In this document: positions 15,759 to 24,061 of the stretch, in pieces
How positions within the stretch are numbered: the stretch's first letter is position 1
How the letters are laid out: each line of letters opens with the position of its first letter
Origin: an uncultured Collinsella sp.
GTDB taxonomy: Bacteria > Actinomycetota > Coriobacteriia > Coriobacteriales > Coriobacteriaceae
Assembly: GCA_947002045.1 (NCBI GenBank)
Contig: CAMQJB010000021.1
Location: 1 to 35,472, forward strand
Direction: 5' to 3'
DNA length: 35,472 nucleotides
Position numbers and translations under genes: made by a program
Notes under the pieces: generated by a model
Told to the model about the DNA's origin: nothing
Database searches by the model: none
Seen by the model: only the letters and a program-made list of their open reading frames with translations

Positions 15759-16953
15759 GGCAGGCGATAATCTCATCCGAAAGATCGAGGGCAGAGTTGG
15801 TCACGGCATCCATATCGTAGTAACGATACTCGGCCAGGCGACCCACCGGGTGGAAGTTCGTCAGATTCTGGACGCGCTCAAGATAGCGCTCATAGAGCTC
15901 GCGGTTCTCGGGCTCCAGAATGGCGTAATAGGGCGTCTCGCCCGAGCCGGGCGTATAGGCCTTGGAATACTCCTTCATGATGGTGGTCTTGCCGGGCAGG
16001 ACCTGACCGGTCATGTTCTTGAACTCGGTGATACGCGTGTAATCCTCGCTCGTGGTGTAGTTGACGGTGCCCACGGGCTGGAACTGGTCCATATCGAGCG
16101 TCTCGAACTTCATGTCGAGCGTACGGTACGGCAGAGCGCCCAGGTCGAGGTTGAACAGCTCGTCGAGCGGACCGGTGTAGACGATCTCGCCGCCATAGAC
16201 CTTACCGTCGATCTTGACGGTGGTCTCGTCGATCTCGAAGAGGTCGCGGGCGTCCACGTCGCAGAACACATCAATCAGATCGTGGTCGAGCATGTGCTCG
16301 AACAGCGCGGTATAGCCGTCCTGCGGCATGCCCTGGAAGGGAGCCTGCGGGAAGTAGCGGTCATCGTCGCCCACAAAGACGGGAACGCGGCCGGTGATCG
16401 AGGGATCGATCTGGTCGGGTGTCTGACCCCACTGCTTCATGGTGTAATGCAAAAAGACGTTCTCGTAGACGTAATCGGCAACCTCGGCAAGATCCGGGTC
16501 GTTCTTCTTGCGCAGCTCCATGATGGGCACCTTGACGTCCTTGCCAAAGGTCTCCACGAGCTTCTGATACAGCTCCTCGCCGCGCTCATCGCCAAAGGCG
16601 AGCTTGAGGCTCGCGTGGTTAAAGGGCACGGGCATGAGGGTGCCGTTGATGTTGGCAAGTACCTTGTGCTGGTAGTCCGTCCACTTGGTAAAGCGCGACA
16701 GGAAATTGTGGACGCGCTCATTAAAGGTATGGTAGATGTGCGGACCATACTCGTGGACCAGGATTCCGGCCTCATCAGCGCAGTCGTAGGCGTTACCCGC
16801 AATGTGGCTACGGCGCTCCAGAACGGCAACGCGATAGCCGATAGTCTCGGCGAGACGGCGGGCACAAACGGCACCGGCATAACCGGCACCGACGACAATC
16901 ATGTCGTATGCGCCGGCGTTAAAGCCTTCAGGCAGGCCTGAGGTAATCTGCAT
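15751..16953 (-). CDS. glf: UDP-galactopyranose mutase
   Basis: A 400-residue FAD-dependent mutase that converts UDP-galactopyranose to UDP-galactofuranose. The dinucleotide-binding motif GAGYAG is at residues 22-27, preceded by YDMIVV. RRSHIAGNAYD (near 48-58) and EYGPHIYHT (near 68-76) are typical of bacterial Glf, as are the later MKQWGQTP and the C-terminal GRLAEYRYYDMD. The ATG at 16953 follows AAGGAG by five bases. It forms a two-gene unit with the glycosyltransferase, pointing to galactofuranose in the cell envelope. Confidence 0.95.
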   Translation of the reverse strand: MQITSGLPEGFNAGAYDMIVVGAGYAGAVCARRLAETIGYRVAVLERRSHIAGNAYDCADEAGILVHEYGPHIYHTFNERVHNFLSRFTKWTDYQHKVLANINGTLMPVPFNHASLKLAFGDERGEELYQKLVETFGKDVKVPIMELRKKNDPDLAEVADYVYENVFLHYTMKQWGQTPDQIDPSITGRVPVFVGDDDRYFPQAPFQGMPQDGYTALFEHMLDHDLIDVFCDVDARDLFEIDETTVKIDGKVYGGEIVYTGPLDELFNLDLGALPYRTLDMKFETLDMDQFQPVGTVNYTTSEDYTRITEFKNMTGQVLPGKTTIMKEYSKAYTPGSGETPYYAILEPENRELYERYLERVQNLTNFHPVGRLAEYRYYDMDAVTNSALDLSDEIIACHA

Positions 16954-17031
16954 CGATACTCCTTGTCAAAAGCCACGGGCTCGTTAGCTGGGCTTTTCTC
17001 GAACATTCTTCGAGACATATTTATCAGAGCG

Positions 17032-17057
17032 ATTATAGCGCTAATGCGTCCTATAAT
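17032..17057. promoter_or_regulatory. Divergent -10 elements between glf and pta
   Basis: A perfect TATAAT faces pta (17052-17057) and another TATAAT faces glf (complement of 17032-17037). They form an inverted repeat (ATTATAG ... CTATAAT). Neither has a convincing -35 box, so start sites are a guess. Confidence 0.45.
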
Positions 17058-17089
17058 GAGCTTGCCACACAAGGAAAGCTCAAGCACCG

Positions 17090-17146
17090 CGGCGTACATT
17101 ATTGAAAGGTAAACCCGCTAGCAGCGGGTTTATTCGTGTACAGCCG
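17090..17146 (+). promoter_or_regulatory. Leader hairpin in front of pta
   Basis: A perfect 9-bp stem (17111-17119 with 17123-17131, loop AGC) ending in GGGTTTATT resembles a terminator inside the presumed pta leader, about 54 bases before the start codon. Outer bases 17090-17098 and 17137-17146 can also pair (one bulge). It could be an attenuator or end an upstream transcript. Confidence 0.4.
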
Positions 17147-17184
17147 GGCGCCTGGAGCTTAGCGAAACGCTTGTAAGGAGTAAC

Positions 17185-18165
17185 ATGAGCGATTTCCTAA
17201 ACCGTATGAAGTCTGCCGCCAAGGCCGACCTTAAGACCATCGTCCTGCCCGAGGGCGAGGACCCGCGCACCATCGTCGCCGCCACCAAGATCATCGAGGA
17301 GGGCCTGGCAAAGATCGTCATCCTGGGCAACCCCGACGAGATCGACGTTCCCGGCGCTACCGTCATCGACCCGCGCAATGCCGAGAAGCACGAGGAGTAC
17401 GCGCAGAAGTTTGCCGAGCTCCGCGCCAAAAAGGGTGTCACCATCGAGCAGGCTCGCGCCCAGGTGATGGACGCCACCTACTTTGGCACCATGATGGTCA
17501 AGATGGGCGACGCCGACGGCCTGGTCTCCGGCGCCTGCCACTCCACCGCCGACACCCTGCGCCCCGCGTTGCAGATCCTCAAGACCGCCCCGGGCACCAA
17601 GCTGGTCTCTGCCTTCTTCGTGATGTGCACCGATACCCCGCAGTTCGGCACCGACGGCACGCTGATCTTCGCCGACTGCGGCCTCAACATCAACCCGTCC
17701 TCCGATGAGCTCTCCGAGATCGCCATCGCCTCCGCTCACTCCTGGTCCACCTTCATGGGCAACGTCGAGCCGCACGTGGCCATGCTCTCCTACTCCACCA
17801 TGGGCTCCGCCGGCGGCGAGGTCGCCAAGAAGGTCCAGGAGGCCGTGAAGTTCTGCAAGGAGAAGGCTCCCGAGCTCGCCATCGATGGCGACCTGCAGCT
17901 CGACGCCGCCATCGTTCCCACCGTCGCCCAGCTCAAGGCTCCCGGCTCCTCCGTTGCCGGCAAGGCCAACGTGCTCGTGTTCCCCGACCTCGAGGCCGGC
18001 AACATCGGCTACAAGCTGGTCCAGCGCTTCGCCGGCGCCGACGCTTACGGCCCCATCCTGCAGGGCATCGCCAAGCCGGTTAACGACCTTTCGCGCGGTT
18101 GCTCTGCCGACGACATCGTGGGTGTCGTGGCCATCACCGCCGTCCAGGCTCAGATGGCTGAGTAG
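17185..18165 (+). CDS. pta: Phosphate acetyltransferase
   Basis: A 326-residue short-form (class I) phosphotransacetylase that interconverts acetyl-CoA and acetyl phosphate. Family segments include KTIVLPEGEDPRT (about 17-29), MGDADGLVSGACHSTADTLRPALQ, MLSYSTMGS (catalytic-site Ser/Arg region) and the C-terminal PVNDLSRGCSADDIVG. It lacks the N-terminal DRTGG/regulatory domain of enterobacterial Pta. The ATG at 17185 follows AAGGAG by four bases. The convergent ackA genes encode the next step (acetyl phosphate to acetate plus ATP), completing substrate-level phosphorylation. Confidence 0.96.
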   Translation: MSDFLNRMKSAAKADLKTIVLPEGEDPRTIVAATKIIEEGLAKIVILGNPDEIDVPGATVIDPRNAEKHEEYAQKFAELRAKKGVTIEQARAQVMDATYFGTMMVKMGDADGLVSGACHSTADTLRPALQILKTAPGTKLVSAFFVMCTDTPQFGTDGTLIFADCGLNINPSSDELSEIAIASAHSWSTFMGNVEPHVAMLSYSTMGSAGGEVAKKVQEAVKFCKEKAPELAIDGDLQLDAAIVPTVAQLKAPGSSVAGKANVLVFPDLEAGNIGYKLVQRFAGADAYGPILQGIAKPVNDLSRGCSADDIVGVVAITAVQAQMAE

Positions 18166-18180
18166 CGGACGTATCCCCTC

Positions 18181-18307
18181 GGGACCCTACAGGGTAAAGC
18201 TCTGAAAACGTCCTCGGACATGCATGAAACCCCCGCTGCGCACTTCGTGCGGCGGGGGTTTCATGCGTCCTGCGGATTGTTTTCAGAGCTTTACCCTGTA
18301 GGGTCCC
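18181..18307. repeat. Terminator-centred palindrome E3
   Basis: Perfect 29-base inverted arms (18181-18209 and 18279-18307). Inner hairpin 18223-18236/18252-18265 (14 bp) is extended by a 5-bp apex with a TTC loop. The 13-base spacers also align as diverged inverted copies. It lies between convergent pta and ackA and should terminate both directions. From 18308 to 18455 I see no gene, only an 8-bp inverted repeat (18411-18418/18450-18457). Confidence 0.8.
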
Positions 18308-18455
18308 TGCCGCAACGTGGCAGTCAGGGCATCTGGAGTGGACGGCGGCTTGGCTACGAGCTGGGGCTGAAAATCTGAATGATCGGGTACCGCTGCTGGG
18401 AGCGTAGGCGTTGCTGGCAATGGTCACTTTGGGACTGGAATTTTCGCCTGCCAGC

Positions 18456-18489
18456 AAAAAGACCTCCCGAGCTGCTGTTCAGGAGGCCT
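18456..18489 (-). terminator. Terminator of the first ackA copy
   Basis: An 8-bp stem with one G-U pair (18460-18467/18482-18489) followed on the minus strand by five T, 25 bases after the ackA stop. Confidence 0.8.
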
Positions 18490-18513
18490 TTCGTTTACTT
18501 GCAAATGCGCGCG

Positions 18514-19692
18514 TTAGTTGTTCTTGGTCAGACGTTCGACGTCGTGGGCGATCATGTATTCCTCGTCGGTGGGGATGACCATGACCGTGACGGCGGAACC
18601 GGCGGCACTGATGACCTGAGGCCCGTTGCCCACGGCCTCACGGTTCTTGTTGTTGTCGATGCGCACGCCCAGCCACTCAAAGCAGTCGCAGAAGGCCTTA
18701 CGAATCGACCAGTCGTTCTCACCGATGCCGGCAGTGAAGGTGATGGTATCCACGCCCGCCATGGAAGCGATCATGGAGCCGGCCTGCTGCATAGCCTTGT
18801 AGGCGAACATATCGAAGGCGAGCAGGCAGCGCTCATCACCCTCGGAAGCGCGCGTGCGGATGTCACGGGCGTCGTTGGAGATACCCGAGATGGCAAGCAA
18901 ACCAGACTGCTTGTTCATCATGTCGTCGACTTCCTGGTAGCTGTAGCCGCCCTCGCGCTGCAGGTAGCACACGGTAGCCGGGTCGATAGAGCCGCAGCGG
19001 GTTCCCATTATCAGGCCGTCAAGCGGCGTGAGGCCCATCGTGGTGTCGCGGCACACGCCGTCCTCGATGGCTGCGAGCGAGGCGCCGTTGCCCAGGTGGC
19101 ACGAAAGCAGGCGGTGGCAGCGCGAGCCCAGGATCTCCTTGGCCATCATCCACTCATAGCGGTGGCTCGTACCGTGGGCGCCGTACTTGCGCACGTGATA
19201 CTTGTCGCACACGTCCTTGGGCAGGGCGTAGGTGTAGGCAACCTCGGGCATGGTCATGTGGAACGAGGTGTCGAAGACGGCCACGTTGGGCAGCTCCGGA
19301 TACTTCTCGCGGCAATATTCGATTGCCGCGGCCTCGCCGTAATTGTGCAGCGGGGCGAGCGGGGCCACCTCAAGGATCTTAGCCATGACCTCATCGTCGA
19401 CGACCGCGGAATCATCGAAGTGCCAACCGCCCTGAACGATGCGATGCCCAATGCCATCGATCGTAAAGTCGGTCTTCTCGAGCTCCTCGAGCACGCGAGC
19501 GATAGCAGAGCGATGATCGGGGAAGGGAACCTCCTCGGTCTGCTTGGTGCCACCGTTCTCGGAGTGACCAAAGATGCCCATCTCCGATCCGATACGCTCG
19601 CAGTTGCCCTTGGCGAAAACCTCGCGGGTATCGGTATCCAAAAGCTGATATTTAAGGCTCGAGCTGCCGGCGTTGACAACAAGTACGTTCAT
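18514..19692 (-). CDS. ackA: Acetate kinase, canonical copy
   Basis: A 392-residue ASKHA-fold acetate kinase. Conserved active-site features are all present: VNAGSSS with Asn7, GHR with Arg84, FDTSFH with Asp141, HGTSH at 173-177, HLGNG at 199-203, GTRCGSIDP, GISNDARDI and PTDEE near the C-terminus. It converts acetyl phosphate plus ADP to acetate plus ATP. The ATG follows AAGGAG by four bases. It is the downstream member of a tandem pair with 19857-21035, separated by a terminator, so it is probably transcribed at least partly from its own promoter in 19693-19806. Confidence 0.95.
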   Translation of the reverse strand: MNVLVVNAGSSSLKYQLLDTDTREVFAKGNCERIGSEMGIFGHSENGGTKQTEEVPFPDHRSAIARVLEELEKTDFTIDGIGHRIVQGGWHFDDSAVVDDEVMAKILEVAPLAPLHNYGEAAAIEYCREKYPELPNVAVFDTSFHMTMPEVAYTYALPKDVCDKYHVRKYGAHGTSHRYEWMMAKEILGSRCHRLLSCHLGNGASLAAIEDGVCRDTTMGLTPLDGLIMGTRCGSIDPATVCYLQREGGYSYQEVDDMMNKQSGLLAISGISNDARDIRTRASEGDERCLLAFDMFAYKAMQQAGSMIASMAGVDTITFTAGIGENDWSIRKAFCDCFEWLGVRIDNNKNREAVGNGPQVISAAGSAVTVMVIPTDEEYMIAHDVERLTKNN

Positions 19693-19806
19693 GAGACTCC
19701 TTCGTGATTACAGTACGGTCGGCAAACCTATAAGGCGGCCGTACCTTTAATAAGAAGTTATCAGAATTCAATAAATATCTATTAAGCTCTTCGCCCAAAG
19801 AGCATA

Positions 19807-19843
19807 AAAGGGGGCTGAACGGCGCAAGGCCATCCAGTCCCCT
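19807..19843 (-). terminator. Terminator of the second ackA copy
   Basis: A 9-bp stem with one mismatch (about 19809-19817/19835-19843) followed by TTTT on the minus strand, 14 bases after the stop codon. Confidence 0.7.
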
Positions 19844-19856
19844 CCCCTTGCATCAA

Positions 19857-21035
19857 TTACTTACCGCTGACGATGCGCTCGACGTCGGAAGCGATCATGA
19901 ACTCCTCGTCCGTGGGGATGACGAAGATCTTAACCTTGGAATCCTTGGCAGACAGGCACCAAGCGCCGTCGCCACGCAGGGCGTTACGGGCATGGTCCAT
20001 CTTGACGCCCATAAAGGCCAGACGGTCGGCCACGCCAGCGCGGACAGCGGGAGCGTGCTCGCCGATGCCGGCGGTAAAGACCAGGGTGTCCATGCCGCAC
20101 ATAGAAGTGGCCATCTCGGCGGCCTTGGCGGCAATCTTGTAGACGAACATATCGAAGGCGAGCTGAGCCTCGGGGTCGCCGGCAGCGGCGAGCTCCTCAA
20201 CGTTGCGGCAGTCGTTGGTCTTGCCGCCGGTCACAGCCAAAAGGCCGGACTTCTTGTTCATCATCTCGTCGACCTCGTCGAAGGTGTAGCCGCCTTCGCG
20301 CTGCAGGTAGCACACGGTAGCAGGGTCGATGGAACCGCAGCGGGTGCCCATCATGACACCGTCGAGCGGCGTCAAGCCCATGGTGGTGTCCATGCACTTA
20401 CCGTCCTCGATGGCGCACAAGGAGGCACCGGAACCGATGTGGCACACGACGACCTTGCGGGCCTCGCCGTTGGTCATCTCGGCAACCTTCTTGGAGATGT
20501 AGCGGTAGCTGGTGCCGTGGGCACCGTACTTACGGATGTGCAGCTTGTCGCAGACGTCCTTGGGCAGGGCGTAGGTCTTGGCGACCTCGGGCATATTGAA
20601 GTGGAAAGCGGTGTCATAGACCGTGACGTTGGGCAGGTCGGGATACTGCTCGAGGCAGTACTCGATAACGTTGGCCTCGGGGTTGTTGTGCAGCGGGGCG
20701 AGCGGAGCGACCTCGCGGATCTTGGCGAGGACGTCCTCGTCGACGAGGGAGGAATCGCCGAAGTACCAACCGCCCTGAACGATACGGTGGCCGATGCCCT
20801 CGATCTTGACGCCGTTGGCCTCGAGATCCTTCAGGACGACCTCGATGGCGACCTTGTGGTCGGGGAACTCGATGTTCTCGGTCACCTTCTTGGAACCGTT
20901 GGCAGCGTGGGTGAAGGTACCGCCGGTAAAGCAGACGCGCTCGCAGGAGCCCTTTGCGGACACCTTGTGGGACTTGGTATCGATGACCTGATACTTAAGG
21001 GTCGAAGATCCTGCGTTGACGACCAGAACGTTCAT
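19857..21035 (-). CDS. ackA: Acetate kinase paralogue with altered active-site motifs
   Basis: 392 residues, collinear with the neighbouring ackA without gaps through the first 200 residues. Asn7, Arg84, Asp141 and the PTDEE motif are kept. Two usually invariant motifs differ: HGTSH is HGTSY (Tyr177) and HLGNG is HIGSG (Ser202); GISNDARDI is replaced by a GGKTNDCRNV segment. By homology with the Methanosarcina enzyme these lie near the phosphate/nucleotide site, so specificity or rate may differ (another short-chain acyl phosphate is possible). AGGGAG precedes the ATG by four bases. Hairpins on both sides suggest independent transcription. Confidence 0.88.
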   Translation of the reverse strand: MNVLVVNAGSSTLKYQVIDTKSHKVSAKGSCERVCFTGGTFTHAANGSKKVTENIEFPDHKVAIEVVLKDLEANGVKIEGIGHRIVQGGWYFGDSSLVDEDVLAKIREVAPLAPLHNNPEANVIEYCLEQYPDLPNVTVYDTAFHFNMPEVAKTYALPKDVCDKLHIRKYGAHGTSYRYISKKVAEMTNGEARKVVVCHIGSGASLCAIEDGKCMDTTMGLTPLDGVMMGTRCGSIDPATVCYLQREGGYTFDEVDEMMNKKSGLLAVTGGKTNDCRNVEELAAAGDPEAQLAFDMFVYKIAAKAAEMATSMCGMDTLVFTAGIGEHAPAVRAGVADRLAFMGVKMDHARNALRGDGAWCLSAKDSKVKIFVIPTDEEFMIASDVERIVSGK

Positions 21036-21088
21036 GTGTCTCCCTACTAACAGGCGGTGTGGCGCCGCCAGGTTACATACGCTTCAAT

Positions 21089-21122
21089 AATAAACCCAAA
21101 CGCCCTCGCGCTCGGGTTTATT
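21089..21122 (-). terminator. Terminator between the MFS gene and ackA
   Basis: A 9-bp perfect stem (21089-21097/21114-21122) with A/T-rich base and G+C-rich apex, followed on the minus strand by TTATTATTG. It could work in both directions. Confidence 0.65.
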
Positions 21123-21137
21123 GCGTTGATATATAAG

Positions 21138-22316
21138 TTATCGGTGCCTAAATACGCATGGCCTTTGACTTGTAAGACGAAATAGCGCGGGGATATACAC
21201 CAAAGAAGAAATCCCGAGCGCGACAAGCAATATGACTCGAATGTCCGCGATGCTGCCCAACGCAGCATTGAACAGATAGAAAAGGATGGCACCCACCGCC
21301 ACCATCTGACTTTGAACCGAAATCAGTGAACAGCGCATCGAAGAATCGGCGGCATTTTGAAAAATTGAGTATTTAATTGGAGCAAATAACGAGTAGGCGA
21401 CCGTCTGCAACACATAGAACACGGGCAGCAAATAGATCGGAGTAAAGGGAATCAAAAATAGAGCAGTCAGGGAAAGGCGCACGATGCCGCAAATACGCGC
21501 AAAACGGCTCTTGTCGACATGAGCAATCACACTGGGCACAATAAGCCCCATGGAGGCCGAGGCAAGGAGCTGGACCGCAATGATCACACCCGAAGCGACG
21601 GCATTCATTCCGCGGCCCACAAGCAGCAGTGAGAAAAAGTCTTCCAGGGCGACAAAAGCAAATGCTTGAGAACAGTCCATGATGAACGCTGAACGAAGAA
21701 TTCCGTTACACGCAATAGCGGCACCGATCATCTTCGGGCTAATTCCACGCTCAGGTGTCCCCGCAGTGCCCCCTCTTCGCATCTCTGGAATGCAGACAAC
21801 AACAACCAACGTCAACACCATTGCGATGATATCTGCCGAAAGACCAATGAGATATGCACCGGCAGACGAAATGAAACCGCCCACGCAAGCGGAGATGGCA
21901 TAAGAGGCATAGAAAACAAATCGCTCAACGACATTAAGTCTTACGAGCTGGTCCTGAGAGGCTCTGTCAATGTAAATCGCTTCGATGGATCCGCTCACAC
22001 ATGCAACGGCAAAACCTTTGAGAGCAAACGCGCCGATTAAAAGCAGAGGAGAACGGACGAAAAGCAGGGCGGCGTAGTATCCAAGCATTCCCACGACGCC
22101 AACGAGACCGCTTGTCTTTCGTCCAAACCTATCAGCAATATAGCCAGTGGGAACTTCAAGGATGAACTTGCTCACTTGATATGCAATCATCATGCTAGAA
22201 ATCGCTACCATCGAAAGCCCAACGAACTCAAGGTAGACAGTTAGGAAATACAAGATGGTGCTGAAGTTCGACAGGAAAACGAACATCATATAAAGCAAAA
22301 TCGTACGATTTTTCAT
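21138..22316 (-). CDS. Major facilitator superfamily transporter
   Basis: A 392-residue MFS permease with about 12 hydrophobic segments. Motif A between helices 2 and 3 reads GYIADRFGRKT. A central cytoplasmic loop (EMRRGGTAGTPERGISPK) splits the halves. Start at 22316 because GGAGG lies seven bases upstream; the ATG at 22340 has none. It follows a LysR gene on the same strand, a common regulator-target pair, suggesting drug or metabolite export, substrate unknown. Codon use is visibly more A/T-rich at third positions than in ackA or HIT on either side, consistent with recent acquisition. Confidence 0.85.
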   Translation of the reverse strand: MKNRTILLYMMFVFLSNFSTILYFLTVYLEFVGLSMVAISSMMIAYQVSKFILEVPTGYIADRFGRKTSGLVGVVGMLGYYAALLFVRSPLLLIGAFALKGFAVACVSGSIEAIYIDRASQDQLVRLNVVERFVFYASYAISACVGGFISSAGAYLIGLSADIIAMVLTLVVVVCIPEMRRGGTAGTPERGISPKMIGAAIACNGILRSAFIMDCSQAFAFVALEDFFSLLLVGRGMNAVASGVIIAVQLLASASMGLIVPSVIAHVDKSRFARICGIVRLSLTALFLIPFTPIYLLPVFYVLQTVAYSLFAPIKYSIFQNAADSSMRCSLISVQSQMVAVGAILFYLFNAALGSIADIRVILLVALGISSLVYIPALFRLTSQRPCVFRHR

Positions 22317-22421
22317 GCTCCGCCCTCCAAGAGTCAGCAATCTAAATCGAAATCTTGGAAAAGCATGAGGGCAAAGCTGTCAGCTATGTGTTGCAGGGCG
22401 TCAACATTCACTTGACGACAC

Positions 22422-22437
22422 GAGGCCAAATGGCCTC
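22422..22437 (-). terminator. Small hairpin at the LysR stop codon
   Basis: A 6-bp stem (22422-22427/22432-22437) with a 4-base loop overlapping the stop codon. No U-run follows; weak at best. Confidence 0.3.
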
Positions 22438-23326
22438 ACGAAGCGAGATGACGCAATAGGTGAAGAAATACCGTCTGGTGTCGATCGGTCCAGGCATTTT
22501 GTCGATAGCAAAAGTAGATGGGCAAGGCTACGTCATGTGAGGCTTCAATGGAGCACTCGCTCACTTCCGATCCATCCGATGCGAGAGAAGAGCCAGAAAA
22601 ACTCAATATCAATCCCCCGGCTTGAAGAAACTCAGCCTGCGCCCTGTTTCCGTATTCGACATCGCGAAAGCGGAAATTAACCAGCTGAGCTTCGGGACAT
22701 TGATTGATTGCATTGAGACAAGGTGACAAATTAATGGGAACAGCAAGCCTGCCGCCCAGTAACTCACGAATGGTCATAGCGTCAACAGATTCATGACCAG
22801 CTGGACATGAAAGAACCCTGAGCTCCTTTTCACCCATATATTTTGAAGAAAGGACGCTGTCCCGTGGTTCCTCAAACGAGATAGCCGCGTCCGAAATTCC
22901 AAGTATAAGTGATTCAAAGCATGTTGCCGTTGGCTGATGCCACACATCAAGATGAATCTGAGGGTGCGAGCTTTCAAACGAGTCGTACCAGTTTTCGGAA
23001 AAAAGGCGCCCCCGCCCATGAAGGCAGGGGGCGTAAAGACGGAAATGGCCGTCGGGCGAAACGCCGCCGTTCCCCGATCGAGCGTACTTTTTGAGATCGT
23101 CGACTTGCGCCAGGATCACGCGTGCACGACGCGCAAATTCTCTGCCCGCCGGAGACAAAACAGCCTCCCCCGCCGATCGGTCGAGCAAAACAATCTGATA
23201 CTCAGATTCCAACTTTTTTATTGCCGACGAAACGGCCTGCGGACTCACGTGAACGGCGCGAGCTGCTTTGCGCACGCCGCCATAGTTCGCTACAGCTTGA
23301 AGGTATTCGAGTTGAGAAAGCTGCAT
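22436..23326 (-). CDS. LysR-family transcriptional regulator
   Basis: 296 residues. The N-terminal winged helix-turn-helix (about 1-60) has the LysR pattern LEYLQAVANYGGVRKAARAVHVSPQAVSSAIKKLE. The C-terminal two thirds is a periplasmic-binding-like effector domain (FRLYAPC... onward). TGGAG lies five bases before the ATG. It ends about 120 bases before the MFS gene on the same strand, so it likely controls that gene and itself. Like the MFS gene it is less G+C-rich than its neighbours. Confidence 0.9.
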   Translation of the reverse strand: MQLSQLEYLQAVANYGGVRKAARAVHVSPQAVSSAIKKLESEYQIVLLDRSAGEAVLSPAGREFARRARVILAQVDDLKKYARSGNGGVSPDGHFRLYAPCLHGRGRLFSENWYDSFESSHPQIHLDVWHQPTATCFESLILGISDAAISFEEPRDSVLSSKYMGEKELRVLSCPAGHESVDAMTIRELLGGRLAVPINLSPCLNAINQCPEAQLVNFRFRDVEYGNRAQAEFLQAGGLILSFSGSSLASDGSEVSECSIEASHDVALPIYFCYRQNAWTDRHQTVFLHLLRHLAS

Positions 23327-23367
23327 AGATTACTCCAAAGGCAGCCAAGTCGACGGCCTACGCGCCC

Positions 23368-23703
23368 TCAGATGAGGTTCTCGCCCAGGTTCTTGCCGCC
23401 GAGAACGTGCATGTGGAAGTGCATGACGGTCTGGCCGGCGTTGACGCCCTTATTGGAGATGACGCGGAAACCGTCCTCCAGGCCCTTGGCCTTAGCGACC
23501 TCCTGGATGGCGTGAGCCATGGCGCCCATGGTCTCGGCCGGTACGTTGTCGGCGATGTCGCTGTAGTGCTTCTTGGGAATCACGAGCGTGTGGACCGGCG
23601 CCTGGGGATTGAGGTCGTCGAACGCGATGACCTGGTCGTCCTCATAGACAACGGTCGAGGGGATCTCGTGGTTGGCGATTTTGCAGAAGATGCAATCACA
23701 CAT
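23368..23703 (-). CDS. HIT family nucleotide hydrolase (HinT-like)
   Basis: A 111-residue histidine-triad protein with the triad HFHMHV at residues 95-100 (His95, His97, His99) and an N-terminal CIFCKI zinc-type motif of the HinT branch. It hydrolyses adenosine phosphoramidates or related nucleotide conjugates. Start 23703 has GAAAGGA seven bases upstream; the ATG at 23721 lies before that site. Its stop is 41 bases from the LysR gene. Confidence 0.92.
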   Translation of the reverse strand: MCDCIFCKIANHEIPSTVVYEDDQVIAFDDLNPQAPVHTLVIPKKHYSDIADNVPAETMGAMAHAIQEVAKAKGLEDGFRVISNKGVNAGQTVMHFHMHVLGGKNLGENLI

Positions 23704-23752
23704 GGTTGGTTCCTTTCTCACAGACCAAGGTAATTATATTTGGTCAGGATGG

Positions 23753-24019
23753 TTAGAACGAGAGGTTGTCGTCGGTGTTGGCGGCTTCGCCGTCGGCGAG
23801 CACGTCGTTGCCGTCGACGTCCTTAAGAAGCACCGAGACCTTCTGCTCGGCATCGGACAGGCGGGTGCGCAGGCTCTTGAGGAGCTCGACGCCGCGGGTA
23901 TAGCTCTCGAGCGACTCCTCGAGCTCCATATCGCCCGACTCCAGGCTGCGGATGATGAGCTCCAGCTCCTGCGAGGCCTGCTTGTACGTAAGCTGCTCGA
24001 CCGGGGTCTTCTCTGCCAT
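23753..24019 (-). CDS. xseB: Exodeoxyribonuclease VII small subunit
   Basis: 88 residues, the usual XseB size. The conserved core LTYKQASQELELIIRSLE ... LEESLESYTRGVELLK forms the helical hairpin that coats the XseA coiled coil. It lies 42 bases downstream of xseA with its own GGAAAGGAAA site, so both subunits come from one operon. Confidence 0.93.
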   Translation of the reverse strand: MAEKTPVEQLTYKQASQELELIIRSLESGDMELEESLESYTRGVELLKSLRTRLSDAEQKVSVLLKDVDGNDVLADGEAANTDDNLSF

Positions 24020-24061
24020 ATCTGTTTCCTTTCCTAAAGGTTTATCGCTATGAAACGCGGG

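Noticed and set aside
14363..18307. E1-E3 as insertion sequences or MITEs
   Set aside because: Arms of different elements share no sequence, there is no transposase and no target-site duplication is visible.
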